DNA of 64,000 bases, taken from Undibacterium sp. GTDB lineage: Bacteria > Pseudomonadota > Gammaproteobacteria > Burkholderiales > Burkholderiaceae_D. Position numbers and translations under genes: made by a program. The DNA lies in the NCBI GenBank assembly GCA_030645915.1, contig JAUSNO010000024.1, positions 1-64,000 of the forward strand. The letters run 5' to 3'. Shown in pieces: positions 17,321 to 27,266 of the stretch. Under the pieces are notes generated by a model. The model saw nothing but the letters and a program-made list of their open reading frames with translations. It did not search any database and was not told the origin of the DNA. The first letter of the stretch is position 1; every line of letters begins with the position of its first letter.

Positions 17321-18904
17321 TTAGGCCGATAAGCGCGCAGCTTGGTTTGCCTGGCGCACTGGCCGTGCGCCCAGCGTAAATATGTCCATTTCATCGACCA
17401 GCGCTTTGGCCTGCTGGCGCAAGCTCATTGCGGCTGCCGCCATTTGCTCTACCAGCGCAGCATTGTGTTGCGTGTCGGTATCCATTTGTTGTACGGCATC
17501 GCCCACCTGCGCCACGCCGGTACTTTGCTCGGAACTGGCCGCGCTGATCTCGGCCATGATGTCTGTGACGCGCCTGATGGAGTTAACTACCTCGGTCATC
17601 GTTGCCCCTGCGTGATCAACCAGGCTAGAGCCATGCTCCACACGCTCAACGCTGTTATTGATGAGAATTTTTATTTCCTTGGCGGCTTCGGCAGAGCGTC
17701 CTGCCAGAGAACGGACTTCGCTCGCTACCACTGCAAAACCGCGACCTTGTTCGCCAGCACGGGCAGCTTCGACCGCAGCATTGAGAGCCAGGATATTTGT
17801 CTGAAACGCAATGCTGTCGATGACACTGATGATGTCGGAAATCTTGTTTGAACTTTCATTGATGCCTTTCATGGTTTGCACTACCTGATCAACTACGGCA
17901 CCGCCTTTGATCGCAACCTCGGACGCACTCTTCGCGAGTTGATTGGCCTGGCGTGCGTTTTCTGCATTTTGCTTGACCGTGGAATTGAGTTCTTCCATCG
18001 AAGCCGCAGTTTGCTCCAGAGTGCTGGCCTGACTCTCGGTACGTGCGGAAAGATCGCTATTGCCATCCGCGATCTCGGCACTGGAGGTGGACACGCCTTG
18101 TGCATTTTCCCTGACGTTACCGACGATGCGCGACAGGTTGTTGCGCATCGCCAGCAGTGCCTGCAATAGCTGGGCGGCTTCATCTTTTCCGTCTGCCTGA
18201 ATATCTACTCCTAAATCGCCGTGCATAATGGCTTCAGCCGCATCGACGGCACGGCCGATCGGCCGCGTAATTGACGTGCTTGCCAGGTAAGCAAACAACA
18301 GCCCCAGAAGAATCGAAATTGACGCGCCAACCGATAACATCCATTGCCCCGTCTTGGCAACTTTGTCAGTATCTGCCATGCTTTGCGCCAGACGTGCGCT
18401 CATGTGTGTTTCCAGACGTACCAGAGAATTAAGGTAGTTATCGGCCAGCGGCTGAAGGGTTGCCTTCACTTCTGCCGCAACATTTTCACCGGCCGCTTTT
18501 TTCTTCATTAGCGCGGCACGCGGCACGCGATACAACTCACGCATCTTGCCTATGTCGGCGACCAGTTTTTTTCCTTCATCGTCTTCAATCAAGACTTCCA
18601 TGCGCTTTTGCACTTCTCCTATCGTCTTGGAGGTGGCTTCCATTTCCTTCTGGAGCGCGGCAATGTAGTCGGGTGCGTCAGACTGCAGCGCCGCTGCGGT
18701 TCTGACCCAGTTCAGGTTAATGCTGGCGGTCCATTTTTGCGCGAGTTCATTGCGCTCCACTTCAACGGTTGCCAGTTCATGCACCGTATCCTTCAGCGAA
18801 CCCAAACGCCACACCCCAACCAGCGTGATCAGCGCTGTCACAAATAGAATGGTGCCAAATGCCATGCCAAGACGGGTGCCTATTTTTAATGCGCTGGTAT
18901 ACAT
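17321..18904 (-). CDS. Methyl-accepting chemotaxis protein (Tsr-like)
   Basis: This 527-residue inner-membrane chemoreceptor has TM1 near residues 12-30, a four-helix-bundle type periplasmic sensor (about 31-190), TM2 (TGQWMLSVGASISILLGLLF region) and a HAMP domain with SITRPIGRAVDAAEAIMHGD. The cytoplasmic signalling domain has the conserved hairpin tip NILALNAAVEAARAGEQGRG and FAVVASEVRSLAGRSAEAAK. CCAGGAGACTCTATC precedes the ATG. It is monocistronic. An 18-bp perfect palindrome 75 bp upstream may be an operator. The ligand is unknown. Confidence 0.95.
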   Translation of the reverse strand: MYTSALKIGTRLGMAFGTILFVTALITLVGVWRLGSLKDTVHELATVEVERNELAQKWTASINLNWVRTAAALQSDAPDYIAALQKEMEATSKTIGEVQKRMEVLIEDDEGKKLVADIGKMRELYRVPRAALMKKKAAGENVAAEVKATLQPLADNYLNSLVRLETHMSARLAQSMADTDKVAKTGQWMLSVGASISILLGLLFAYLASTSITRPIGRAVDAAEAIMHGDLGVDIQADGKDEAAQLLQALLAMRNNLSRIVGNVRENAQGVSTSSAEIADGNSDLSARTESQASTLEQTAASMEELNSTVKQNAENARQANQLAKSASEVAIKGGAVVDQVVQTMKGINESSNKISDIISVIDSIAFQTNILALNAAVEAARAGEQGRGFAVVASEVRSLAGRSAEAAKEIKILINNSVERVEHGSSLVDHAGATMTEVVNSIRRVTDIMAEISAASSEQSTGVAQVGDAVQQMDTDTQHNAALVEQMAAAAMSLRQQAKALVDEMDIFTLGARPVRQANQAARLSA

Positions 18905-18978
18905 GATAGAGTCTCCTGGTTGTCTCTGAATTGCTGAAGTACAAACTTGGCGTTAACCATTATATTTTTCATCAGAGT

Positions 18979-18996
18979 AACTGAAATATTTCAGTT
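18979..18996. promoter_or_regulatory. 18-bp perfect palindrome upstream of the MCP gene
   Basis: AACTGAAATATTTCAGTT reads identically on both strands. It lies 75 bp upstream of the MCP start, in a gene-free region, and has the shape of a regulator site. The cognate regulator is unknown. Confidence 0.5.
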
Positions 18997-19140
18997 CGGG
19001 GCGATGATTTGACACTTTTTGACAACTCGATGAGAACAAGAAATTGACGGGTACAACGATCACCGGCCAGACTGCAATTGAGACGAATTCAGCTGGGCGC
19101 GGTCTATAATCGAGGCTCCTCAAGACGCCTTCGAATTGCC

Positions 19141-19512
19141 ATGGATTATCTTTTTCTGCTGATTGCCATCCTATCCCTGTGTTGGGGTTTATGGCTGGTA
19201 CGGATCAACCGCTGGCCGTGCGTGCAGGTAGCGGTGTTACGTACCTGGGAAGAAGTTACCGGGCACGAAGGCCGTTACGACACGGGCTGGCGCCACGCAG
19301 AGCTGGAGTATAGCTTTCAGGGGCAAAAACACACGGTGCTCTGGCGTGAGGATTTAAGCCTGCGCGGCTATATGCCCGCTGCCTGCTCGATGGTGCTCGA
19401 CCCCGCACAGGCAGACCAGCCACAATTTCCCGCCAGCTGGAAGTTGCCGTCAATCCTATTTCTGGTTGCCGCCTTGCTGAGCTTAAGCGCGCTCAGTCAT
19501 CTATTGAAATAA
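19141..19512 (+). CDS. DUF3592-like membrane protein
   Basis: This 123-residue protein has an N-terminal helix (MDYLFLLIAILSLCWGLWLV), an extracytoplasmic beta-rich part (GHEGRYDTGWRHAELEYSFQ and the YMPAACSMVLDPAQ turn) and a C-terminal helix (ILFLVAALLSLSALSHLL). This layout fits DUF3592. The start at 19141 is preferred over an upstream in-frame codon at 19078 because a TATAAT -10 box lies at 19105-19110, between the two. Function unknown. Confidence 0.75.
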   Translation: MDYLFLLIAILSLCWGLWLVRINRWPCVQVAVLRTWEEVTGHEGRYDTGWRHAELEYSFQGQKHTVLWREDLSLRGYMPAACSMVLDPAQADQPQFPASWKLPSILFLVAALLSLSALSHLLK

Positions 19513-19719
19513 AGCGCCACGCGAACGATTGCTTATGTGCGATAGCGAACAGCGCGCCAGATACAAGACCCTTACACTCTTGATGAATTGCCTTGTCACG
19601 TGCGAAAGTAAATATTGACGACGCTGATTGGATACCTGAGCAGCGCCGGGTGTTGCGCTGGCTGGCGTTGACGGATTTTTATTGTTGCGCTTTTGATGAT
19701 GCTTCACTGGAGGAATTCC

Positions 19720-20556
19720 ATGTTAACTACCTACCGCGCATTCGTCGGCGCCGCTACCGTTTTCCTGATGTCTTGCGCCCATGCTCAAGTCCAGACCCAG
19801 ACACCGCTGCGGGCGGCAGAATTCAAGCCGCCGGAAGAGGCAAGCATACCGGCCGGCCCTAGAGGAATTGCGATTCAGGAAGGGCGGAAATTGCTGACGG
19901 AAACGTATCAACGGCTGCCGAAAAATGTCGGCAATGGCCTAACCTGCGCCAACTGTCATCTGGCCGCCGGCACAACGCCGCATGCGTCACCGTGGGTCGG
20001 GATCTGGGGCGTATTTCCGGAATATCGTGCACGCAGCGGAAAAATAAATTCGCTGCAGGAGCGCGTCAACGATTGCTTTGAACGATCGATGAACGGCAAA
20101 GCACTGGCATACAATTCAGTCGAGATGAATAATATTCTGGCCTACATGCAATGGCTGTCGACCGATGTGCCGACCGGCATGAATGTCAATGGAAGAGGAT
20201 TCGGCCCGATCGACAGAAAGTTAACCGCAAACGTCAATCACGGTAAAGAAGTCTATACGGCCACTTGCGCCAGTTGCCATGGTGCCGACGGACTGGGAAT
20301 CAAGAATCCGGACGGCGGCTATGCGTTTCCACCGCTATGGGGAAAATATTCCTTCAATGACGGCGCAGGCATGGCCAGAACCTTTACCGCCGCTGCGTTT
20401 GTCAAACACAATATGCCGCTGGGCAAGAGCGGCTCGCTGACCGACCAGGAAGCCGTCGATGTAGCGGAATATTTTACGCATCAGGCACGGCCTGTGTATG
20501 CGGGCAAAGCGAAAGACTGGCCCAAGGGCGATAAGCCGGCAGATGCAAGGAATTAA
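19720..20556 (+). CDS. tsdA: Diheme cytochrome c, thiosulfate dehydrogenase (TsdA) family
   Basis: This 278-residue periplasmic protein has a signal peptide (YRAFVGAATVFLMSCAHA) and two heme c sites, CANCH and CASCH. The middle segment NDCFERSMNGK carries the Cys known in TsdA to be an axial ligand of the active-site heme. The C-terminal AFPPLWGKYSFNDGAGM also fits the family. TsdA oxidises thiosulfate to tetrathionate, or works in reverse. The start at 19720 follows GGAGGAATTCC. No tsdB or sox genes lie nearby. Confidence is high for the diheme fold and lower for the exact substrate. Confidence 0.75.
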   Translation: MLTTYRAFVGAATVFLMSCAHAQVQTQTPLRAAEFKPPEEASIPAGPRGIAIQEGRKLLTETYQRLPKNVGNGLTCANCHLAAGTTPHASPWVGIWGVFPEYRARSGKINSLQERVNDCFERSMNGKALAYNSVEMNNILAYMQWLSTDVPTGMNVNGRGFGPIDRKLTANVNHGKEVYTATCASCHGADGLGIKNPDGGYAFPPLWGKYSFNDGAGMARTFTAAAFVKHNMPLGKSGSLTDQEAVDVAEYFTHQARPVYAGKAKDWPKGDKPADARN

Positions 20557-20640
20557 CCGAGAATTTCCATCAAGATTTGAGATGATGACGGATGCAGCGG
20601 TCATTCTGTCGGTATACCCCGGCAGTGGCCGATAAAAGCA

Positions 20641-20727
20641 ACAGGCATCGCCACCACGCAACACCCGCGCGGCCTGCAGGCCAGACAGGCTGGAAACCCG
20701 CATGGATAGTGCGCCCCAGGGCATGCC
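20641..20727. repeat. Dispersed long-palindrome repeat, copy C
   Basis: The left arm CACGCAACACCCGCGCGG begins at 20655, with CCTGCAGGCC and GGCTGGAAACCCG in the middle, and the right arm CATGGATAGTGCGCC ends near 20715. The flanks ACAGGCATCGCCAC and CAGGGCATGCC extend the dyad. It lies in the convergent gap between the tsdA-like gene and the amidase gene. Confidence 0.8.
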
Positions 20728-20785
20728 ATGGGTGAGATCACGAGTGAAAAATGGCAGGAGTGCCTGATACCTTGACCTGGCCAGC

Positions 20786-22579
20786 TCAAAACCCGGGTGG
20801 CCGCTCTGCCGCCACGGCATAGTGTTGCTCCAGCGCCAGACCGACGCGGGCGATGGTTGCCTCATCAAACAGGCGACCTATCAAGGTCACGCCATGCGGT
20901 ACCCGGCGCGCGGGTGAAAATTTTGGCACCGGCCTGGCGGGATCGGGTGCCCAATCGCTACGCGCTTGCGTCACCTTGACAAAACCTGTGCGTAGCGTCA
21001 GTGACGGATGCCCTGTAAAATTGGAAATAGTTAACATCTCGTCGCGCAATGAGGGCACCAAAAGAAAATCAACTTGCTCCAATATTCTGGTCATTTCATT
21101 GGCAACCTTGCGCCGCAAACGATCTGCCTGGACAAAATCTACCGCCGAAATAAAGCGCGCCTGACGAAACAGGTTCGGCCAGGCGTCAGCCACTTGCACC
21201 TTGAGCTGATCTACCCTTCCATCCAAAGTAATATCTTCAAATGCAGCGCCTGCTTCGGCAAAAAGAATCGCATTCAATGATTGATACGGCCAGTCAGGAA
21301 GAGTGATTTCGCTAGCGGTCATGCCCAGTTTCTTCAGCACTGCCAGCGCATCACGATCAATCTCGGTGGCGGGGCTTTCATTCATCCACTTGGGCAGAAA
21401 ACCGACTTTCAATCCGCGGACCGAGCTATTGCCGTCGAAACGTACCTGGCTGGCGACGCTGGCGACATCGCCAGCATCCGGCCCTGAAATCACCTTAAGC
21501 ACCAGCATCGCATCTTCCACCGTGCGCGTCATCGGCCCCAACTTGTCCAGCGACCAGCAGAGTGTCATCGCGCCGGTACGAGGTACGCGGCCGAAGGTTG
21601 GCCGCAAGCCGGTGACTCCGCAGCGCATGCTTGGGCTAACGATACTGCCGCCAGTTTCGCTGCCTATCGAAAATCCCACCAGGCCAGCGGCGGTCGCGGC
21701 ACCCGGCCCCGCGCTAGAGCCAGATGCACCCTCTTCGGGCAACCATGGGTTCATCGTCTGGCCACCAAACCAGATATCGTTGAGTGCCAGCGCACCCAGG
21801 CTCAATTTGGCGATCAACACCGCGCCGGCCGCCGTCAGTCGCGCCACCACTGCAGAATCATGGGCGGGAACGCGATTGCGAAACGGCTCTGCACCCCAGG
21901 TAGTCGGTATGCCCGCGGTGTCCAGCAGATCCTTGACACCGTATGGAATGCCATGCAACGGACCGCGATAGTGTCCTGCGGCGATTTCTCGATCGGCTTT
22001 TTTGGCCTGCCTCAGGCCGTGTTCAGCGGTCAGCGTTATCACGCTGCGAAGCCGGGGGTCTAGCTGCGCAATGCGCGCCAGATATATTCTGGTCAGACGT
22101 TCAGAGCTCAGTGCTTTTGTCGCGATCCAGTGCGCCAGCCTAGTCACTGGAGCGAAGGCGATGTCCTCATCCCTGAGCGGCAAAGCCGGTATGGCGGTTG
22201 TGCTCAACACAAATCCGGAAGGTGACCGCGCCGCCCTTGAGGCACTTGCCATCGGTATCCAGCGCATCGCCGGAACCAGATTCGCCTCCAGCGCCAACTT
22301 GCGCGGACCGGTGCGACGTTCCATGATGGACGCCATCGAGACCTGCCAACTATTTGCCGCCATCTCTCGCTGTGCCGCGCTCATAGTCACCTGGACTAAT
22401 TTTTCCGCTTCGGCGAAAGTTTCTGTCGAGACTTCAGGCCCGCTCACAGGATTGTTGCCAAACGTAGGTGGAGCACCTGGTGTCGGGTCTTCCACAGTCA
22501 TCCCGGTCACGTGGCTAGCGCTTGCTGCTGCGAGCAAACTCAATGGCGCTTTGATGAGGAATTGGCGGCGATGTGTCAT
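20786..22579 (-). CDS. Secreted amidase-signature hydrolase with Tat-type signal
   Basis: This 597-residue amidase-family protein has the Ser-cisSer-Lys triad: Lys in GIPYGVKDLLDT, cis-Ser in GASGSSAGPG and the nucleophile Ser in GSETGGSI. The N-terminus reads MTHRRQFLIKAPLSLLAAA, a twin-arginine signal, so the enzyme is probably exported folded. An N-terminal block of about 150 residues precedes the amidase core and is longer than usual. The start at 22579 puts the RR motif at the right place; an upstream ATG at 22693 would bury it. The substrate is unknown. It is transcribed divergently from the Aer-like gene. Confidence 0.88.
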   Translation of the reverse strand: MTHRRQFLIKAPLSLLAAASASHVTGMTVEDPTPGAPPTFGNNPVSGPEVSTETFAEAEKLVQVTMSAAQREMAANSWQVSMASIMERRTGPRKLALEANLVPAMRWIPMASASRAARSPSGFVLSTTAIPALPLRDEDIAFAPVTRLAHWIATKALSSERLTRIYLARIAQLDPRLRSVITLTAEHGLRQAKKADREIAAGHYRGPLHGIPYGVKDLLDTAGIPTTWGAEPFRNRVPAHDSAVVARLTAAGAVLIAKLSLGALALNDIWFGGQTMNPWLPEEGASGSSAGPGAATAAGLVGFSIGSETGGSIVSPSMRCGVTGLRPTFGRVPRTGAMTLCWSLDKLGPMTRTVEDAMLVLKVISGPDAGDVASVASQVRFDGNSSVRGLKVGFLPKWMNESPATEIDRDALAVLKKLGMTASEITLPDWPYQSLNAILFAEAGAAFEDITLDGRVDQLKVQVADAWPNLFRQARFISAVDFVQADRLRRKVANEMTRILEQVDFLLVPSLRDEMLTISNFTGHPSLTLRTGFVKVTQARSDWAPDPARPVPKFSPARRVPHGVTLIGRLFDEATIARVGLALEQHYAVAAERPPGF

Positions 22580-23059
22580 TATTTTTCTCGCTATCTGATC
22601 AGATGTAGCTGGGCGATTAAAAAAAACCGCAACAGCGGTCGTTTGCTTCAAGGGCTTACTTTCTTGTTTGTAACACTGGTCACCCGATGTCACCGGATTG
22701 CCGTCGGTTGCGCTGATTCATTGAGCTGCAGTTGAAATTGACCATGACAAAACAATCTGGCAGCGCGCACCATTATTACTGAAATCACGAAGCCATGCCG
22801 CCCTGTCAACCTGCTGCTATTGTGCGTGGTGCAATCGGGCTGCAGTCGCCATATCGAACTGTCATTTGACGCTACCGGCAAATGATGATTAACTGGACAG
22901 ATTGTAGATTTTTAACCAATAAATATTTCCGTTGCCAATAACCATGGAGTGCCGTCAAGCAGCCAGGCTTGAGCGTCATAGTTCTGTGCGTCTTTCATTT
23001 TTGTATTCTGCACCAATCAGTTTCTTTAGACGTTCTTCAAACTCAGGGAGTAACGAAGC
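22580..23059. other. Gene-free divergent promoter region
   Basis: These 480 bp separate the amidase and Aer-like genes. I find no supported gene. GCCAATAA near 22935 resembles the -10 of a flagellar sigma-28 promoter but lacks a matching -35. CAGGGAGTAAC before 23060 is the ribosome-binding site. Confidence 0.4.
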
Positions 23060-24682
23060 ATGCGAAACAATCTGCCGATCACCCAAAACGAATACGCGTT
23101 CCCGCCCGGCATGACCTTGGTGTCCGTGACCGACCTGAAAGGGCGAATAACCTATTGCAACCCTGCATTCGCTAAAGTCAGCGGATTTCAAAGTGAAGAA
23201 TTGATCGGCCAATCGCATAATATCGTGCGCCATCCCGGTATGCCCGAGGAAGCGTTTAGAGATATGTGGGAGACCATTCAGGCCGGATTGCCGTGGTCAG
23301 GCATTGTTAAAAATCGGCGCAAGAATGGTGACTATTATTGGGTGATGGCCAATGCGACGCCGATGCTGGAGGGCGATCGCATTACCGGTTTTCTGTCGGT
23401 GCGCTCAGAGCCGGACAAACAAGCCGTTAAAGTCGCAGAACATCTTTACGGCATGATGCAGGAAGAGAAAAAACAGGGCAGACTAGTCCATGTACTGAAA
23501 CGCGGCCAAGTGATGCGGACTGATTTTTTCGGACGTATTGCCCGCCTGATGACACCCGAAACTTCCGGCAAGCTGATCTGGATTCAGCTAGCAACCGTAG
23601 GCGTTGCGGCAAGCATGGCAAAGCTTGGATGGTCGATAGAGTTGACAGCGCTGTCAATCTTGGGGGTGGCAGCAATTGGTTATCTGGCGACGAAGCGACT
23701 GCTCATCAAACCGCTGCATCAGCTGGTGTCGGATGCCAATCGCATGGCTTCCGGTGATTTGTCAAACGACATAGAGATCAATGCGACCGGCATGGTGGGA
23801 CAGGTACAGCAAGCGCTCAAGCAAATGTCACTTAACCTCAGGACTGTGGTGCATGATGTGCGCGCCGAGGTGATCAATCTGAGCATCGGCATTCAGGAAA
23901 TTGCATCGGGCAATCAGGATTTATCTTCACGTACAGAATCGCAGGCCAGCAGCCTGCAGGAAACCGCGGCGTCAATGGAGGAAATTAATACCTCCGTCCA
24001 GCACAGTTCCACCGTTGCCGCCCAGGGAGCGGTTCTGGCGCACACCGCATCTGATGTGACGCAGGAGGGCAACCGGGCGGTCGATGCCATCGCTGAAAGC
24101 ATGGCCGATATCACCGACTCATCGAAAAAAATCGGCGAAATGAATAGCTTGATCGAAGATGTCGCTTTTCAGACCAATATCCTGGCACTCAACGCAGCGG
24201 TAGAAGCCGCCCATGCGGGTAACCAGGGCCGAGGATTTGCGGTAGTGGCCGCTGAAGTGCGTGCATTGGCGGCACGCGCCTCAGACGCTGCCAGATCCAT
24301 CAAATTACTCATCACCCAGGCAGGCGACAATACCCAGCAAGGCAACAGACGAACTGAAAATGCCAGCGAGCACTTGCATCACGCTATTACATCGGTGGAT
24401 CAGGTCAGCAGCGTACTTGATCAGATTAACTATGCCGCAAATGAGCAAAAATTAGGTATTTCGCAAATCAATCAAGCCGTTGCGAGCATGGACGCGCTCA
24501 CCCAGCAAAACGCCGCTTTGGTTGAACAGCTGGCCGCCGCCGCGCAGTCGCTTCAATTTCAATCGGAGAGCGTGAATAACTCAATGCGCCTGTTCAGATT
24601 GAAGCGAGGGGAAGTAACACTGTCTCAACTTGATGCAGTCCAGATGCGGCGCGAAGCCAAGGATTACTTGCGCCTGAATTAG
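23060..24682 (+). CDS. Aer-like PAS-containing chemoreceptor
   Basis: This 540-residue receptor has an N-terminal PAS domain without a periplasmic loop (MTLVSVTDLKGRITYCNPAF ... SHNIVRHPGMPEEAFRDMW), as in the aerotaxis receptor Aer, where PAS binds FAD. A hydrophobic hairpin (LIWIQLATVGVAASMAKLGW and ELTALSILGVAAIGYLATKR, about 170-215) is followed by HAMP and a methyl-accepting signalling domain with NILALNAAVEAAHAGNQGRG. It probably mediates energy or oxygen taxis. No che genes lie nearby. Confidence 0.93.
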   Translation: MRNNLPITQNEYAFPPGMTLVSVTDLKGRITYCNPAFAKVSGFQSEELIGQSHNIVRHPGMPEEAFRDMWETIQAGLPWSGIVKNRRKNGDYYWVMANATPMLEGDRITGFLSVRSEPDKQAVKVAEHLYGMMQEEKKQGRLVHVLKRGQVMRTDFFGRIARLMTPETSGKLIWIQLATVGVAASMAKLGWSIELTALSILGVAAIGYLATKRLLIKPLHQLVSDANRMASGDLSNDIEINATGMVGQVQQALKQMSLNLRTVVHDVRAEVINLSIGIQEIASGNQDLSSRTESQASSLQETAASMEEINTSVQHSSTVAAQGAVLAHTASDVTQEGNRAVDAIAESMADITDSSKKIGEMNSLIEDVAFQTNILALNAAVEAAHAGNQGRGFAVVAAEVRALAARASDAARSIKLLITQAGDNTQQGNRRTENASEHLHHAITSVDQVSSVLDQINYAANEQKLGISQINQAVASMDALTQQNAALVEQLAAAAQSLQFQSESVNNSMRLFRLKRGEVTLSQLDAVQMRREAKDYLRLN

Positions 24683-24810
24683 TCCCACTCTCAGCATAGG
24701 AATGCCCATCACCCGCGCTACATTAAAACCGGCGCTGCGGCCTTGCGCAGCATGCGTCAATCAGCACACAATAGGGTATTTACTCAACCAGACAACAACA
24801 GAGAAAACCC

Positions 24811-25125
24811 ATGATAGACGCATTGATAGCCGGCCGCATGTATGGCCACGCCGAAGAACGCAGCGGGCAAGCGGGCTCGGCCTACGTGACCTGCAAGGTA
24901 CGCGCCGCGACCGACGACGGCGAATTGATCTTCTGTAACGTCATCGCCTTCAATGACGCCGCCCGTAGCGCTCTGCTGGCGCTGGGCGACGGCGATAGCG
25001 TCTCGCTGTCTGGCGCGCTGACGCCCAAGGTCTGGACAGATAAACAGGGCAACGTGAGACCGGCGCTAGATGTGATCGCACATTCTGTACTGAGCGCATA
25101 CAATGTCACACGCAAACAAGGCTAG
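24811..25125 (+). CDS. Small single-stranded DNA-binding protein-like OB-fold protein
   Basis: This 104-residue protein fits a single OB fold of the SSB/PriB type: MIDALIAGRMYGHAEERSGQ, SAYVTCKVRAATDDGELIFC, NVIAFNDAARSALLALGDGD and VSLSGALTPKVWTDKQGNVR. It lacks the acidic tail of true SSB, so it is likely an accessory ssDNA-binding protein. Similar short genes occur in other Burkholderiales. Gene order gives no clear partner. GAGAAAACCC precedes the ATG. Confidence 0.8.
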   Translation: MIDALIAGRMYGHAEERSGQAGSAYVTCKVRAATDDGELIFCNVIAFNDAARSALLALGDGDSVSLSGALTPKVWTDKQGNVRPALDVIAHSVLSAYNVTRKQG

Positions 25126-25214
25126 CGCATCGTGTTAAGCCGATGAAATTCTCAGGCCTGGCCCGGTGCCGCACTATAATCTGACTTATCTCTGCATACC
25201 GGACGGGACCTATC

Positions 25215-25874
25215 ATGGGCATATTTTTTACGCCGCTGGACATGGGCTACAGCCTGGTTTTTATTTTGCTGGCGCTATTTCTGCTGGTGCGTGCCGCAAG
25301 AAAAATTCCCTGGAAAGCCTGGCACGAACCCACGGTATTTTCCGCCTGGTGCGCGAGCATCATTGTGCTGACCTTTCTCTGGCGCATGCGTATTCCGGTG
25401 CTGCCGGATTTGCACTTGCACCTGCTGGGCGTGGCCTTGCTGACATTGATGTTCGGACGGCCGCTGGCCTTCATCGGCGCAGCCATCGCGGTCTTTGCCT
25501 ACACCGCAGAATTTGACGGCGTCTGGGGTAACCTCGGTGCCAACATGCTCTTGCTGGCCGCAATCCCGACCTGGCTGAGCGATGTGATCTTGCGCGCGAC
25601 ACAAAAATATTTACCGCAGCACATGTTTGTGTATTTGTTCGGCAATGGGTTTTTTGGTGCACTGATAGTGCAGGCTGGCACGGGCATGCTGGCGCTGATG
25701 GTGCGCCGGGTTCTGCTTCCGGCAGAAGTGATCCCGCCAGATGCATTTGCCTACATGCTGTTGCTGGCGTGGGGCGAAGCTTTTCTGGTTGGATTTCTGG
25801 TCACCATTTTTGCCGTCTACCGGCCGGCATGGTTATTTACTTTTGATGACCAGATGTATTTGAAGGGGAAATGA
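25215..25874 (+). CDS. CbiM-like energy-coupling factor permease homologue (COG3235 type)
   Basis: This 219-residue integral membrane protein has about six hydrophobic segments, for example LVFILLALFLLVRAA, HLLGVALLTLMFGRPLAFIG, YLFGNGFFGALIVQAG and AWGEAFLVGFLVTIFAVY. It resembles the CbiM-like membrane family seen without CbiO/CbiQ. CbiM proteins take up cobalt or nickel; here no ATPase lies next to it, so the role is unclear. A TATAAT at 25175-25180 suggests the promoter. No cobalamin riboswitch is visible. Confidence 0.72.
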   Translation: MGIFFTPLDMGYSLVFILLALFLLVRAARKIPWKAWHEPTVFSAWCASIIVLTFLWRMRIPVLPDLHLHLLGVALLTLMFGRPLAFIGAAIAVFAYTAEFDGVWGNLGANMLLLAAIPTWLSDVILRATQKYLPQHMFVYLFGNGFFGALIVQAGTGMLALMVRRVLLPAEVIPPDAFAYMLLLAWGEAFLVGFLVTIFAVYRPAWLFTFDDQMYLKGK

Positions 25875-25901
25875 GCGGACCGCCAGCATCGCATCAAACC
25901 A

Positions 25902-27266
25902 CTATTCCAGACGCTTGCGCCGCCAGAACATATTCATGAGAGGTTTGACACTGGTGCCGTGCAAGACGATCGACAAAGTGATCACGATCAAGGTTAGCTG
26001 TATCAGCTGCAAGGCCAGCGGTTCGGGCAGACCATGTTGAATCGCATACATCAGGTAATACAGCGAGCCTATGCCGCGTATGCCAAACCAGCCTGTCATG
26101 CCGCGCATGCGCCACGGCGCGCCACTCCCCAGCATGCCCAGCACGACACTGACCGGGCGCGCCACCAGGAATAAAAAGAGCGCGAAACCTACCGCTGGCC
26201 AGCTCCAGGAATCGATAAATAGCATCCCCCCGACCAGTAGCACCAGCAATACTTCCGATAGGCGCTCAAGATGTTCCTTGAAAACCAGCGACCCTTCGCT
26301 CACCGTCGGCTGCGGCTCTGTCACCATCTTAAGATCCGTCACGGGTGGAGTTGCCACCTCTGATACCGGATTGTTCACCGGCCCGGCCTCGTCAACAACC
26401 TTGGCGGGTTTGAGATTGTCTTGCGGATGTTGCTTAAGGTGCGCCAGGCTGGCGAGCTTGAGTTCGGTCTGATGCAGGGCGACAGCGGCAAAGAATACCG
26501 CCAGAAAACCCCAGGCGTCGATCAGCACGCTAAGACCATACACCACGCCGATCATGCCCAACCCGAGAAAGTCATCCATCAGCTCGCGGCTTTGGCGCCT
26601 GCCGCGAATCTGCCAGATCAGCCGTGCCAGCAACACGCCAGACACAATGCCCAATGTAACGCCAGCCACCGTCGCCCACACCACATCAATCAGGATCCAG
26701 TTGATGCCGGTTTCCCCGACTTCATGCAAGCCCAGCAAACCCATGCCCAGCATCACGAACGGAAAGGCACTGCCATCATTCATGCCGGCCTCGCAAGTGA
26801 GGGTAAAGCGCAGTTGGTCGTGATCGCCGGGGTGGCGAATCTGAATATCGGTTGCCAGCACCGGATCGGTAGGCGCGACAATCGCGCCGAGCAGGATGCA
26901 TGCGCCCAGCGGCAAATCAAACACGTAGTAAGCGAAGGCGGCCACCATCGCGACGCTGGCAGTCATCGATACCGTTGCCAGCAGGACAGGTGTGCGCCAT
27001 TTCCTGAAGCTGACTGGCGTCGGCATTTTGACGCCGGCAGAAAATAGCGAGATCAGTACCGCCACCTCGGTCAGGGTCTCAAGCAAGGCCGATTCTTTAA
27101 GTGGATTGAAGTGAAACAAATTGAGGACGGTAGGCCCGACCAGCGTACCCACAGCAAGGTAAATGATGGCAGGCGTGACAGGCAAAAGTTTTAGTCTGGA
27201 GGAAGTGAGCCCGATAAAGAGCAGCAAACCTCCCACCAGTAAAAACCAGAGGGGACTTGAAATCAT
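25902..27266 (-). CDS. CPA1-type cation/proton antiporter
   Basis: This 454-residue antiporter has about 12 membrane segments. It carries the CPA1 ion-site motifs GAIVAPTDPVLA and GMNDGSAFP, and the strand of small residues near VVYGLSVLID. A hydrophilic insertion of about 60 residues (around 280-340) interrupts the membrane part. It should exchange Na+ or K+ for H+. It converges on the CbiM-like gene. Confidence 0.92.
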   Translation of the reverse strand: MISSPLWFLLVGGLLLFIGLTSSRLKLLPVTPAIIYLAVGTLVGPTVLNLFHFNPLKESALLETLTEVAVLISLFSAGVKMPTPVSFRKWRTPVLLATVSMTASVAMVAAFAYYVFDLPLGACILLGAIVAPTDPVLATDIQIRHPGDHDQLRFTLTCEAGMNDGSAFPFVMLGMGLLGLHEVGETGINWILIDVVWATVAGVTLGIVSGVLLARLIWQIRGRRQSRELMDDFLGLGMIGVVYGLSVLIDAWGFLAVFFAAVALHQTELKLASLAHLKQHPQDNLKPAKVVDEAGPVNNPVSEVATPPVTDLKMVTEPQPTVSEGSLVFKEHLERLSEVLLVLLVGGMLFIDSWSWPAVGFALFLFLVARPVSVVLGMLGSGAPWRMRGMTGWFGIRGIGSLYYLMYAIQHGLPEPLALQLIQLTLIVITLSIVLHGTSVKPLMNMFWRRKRLE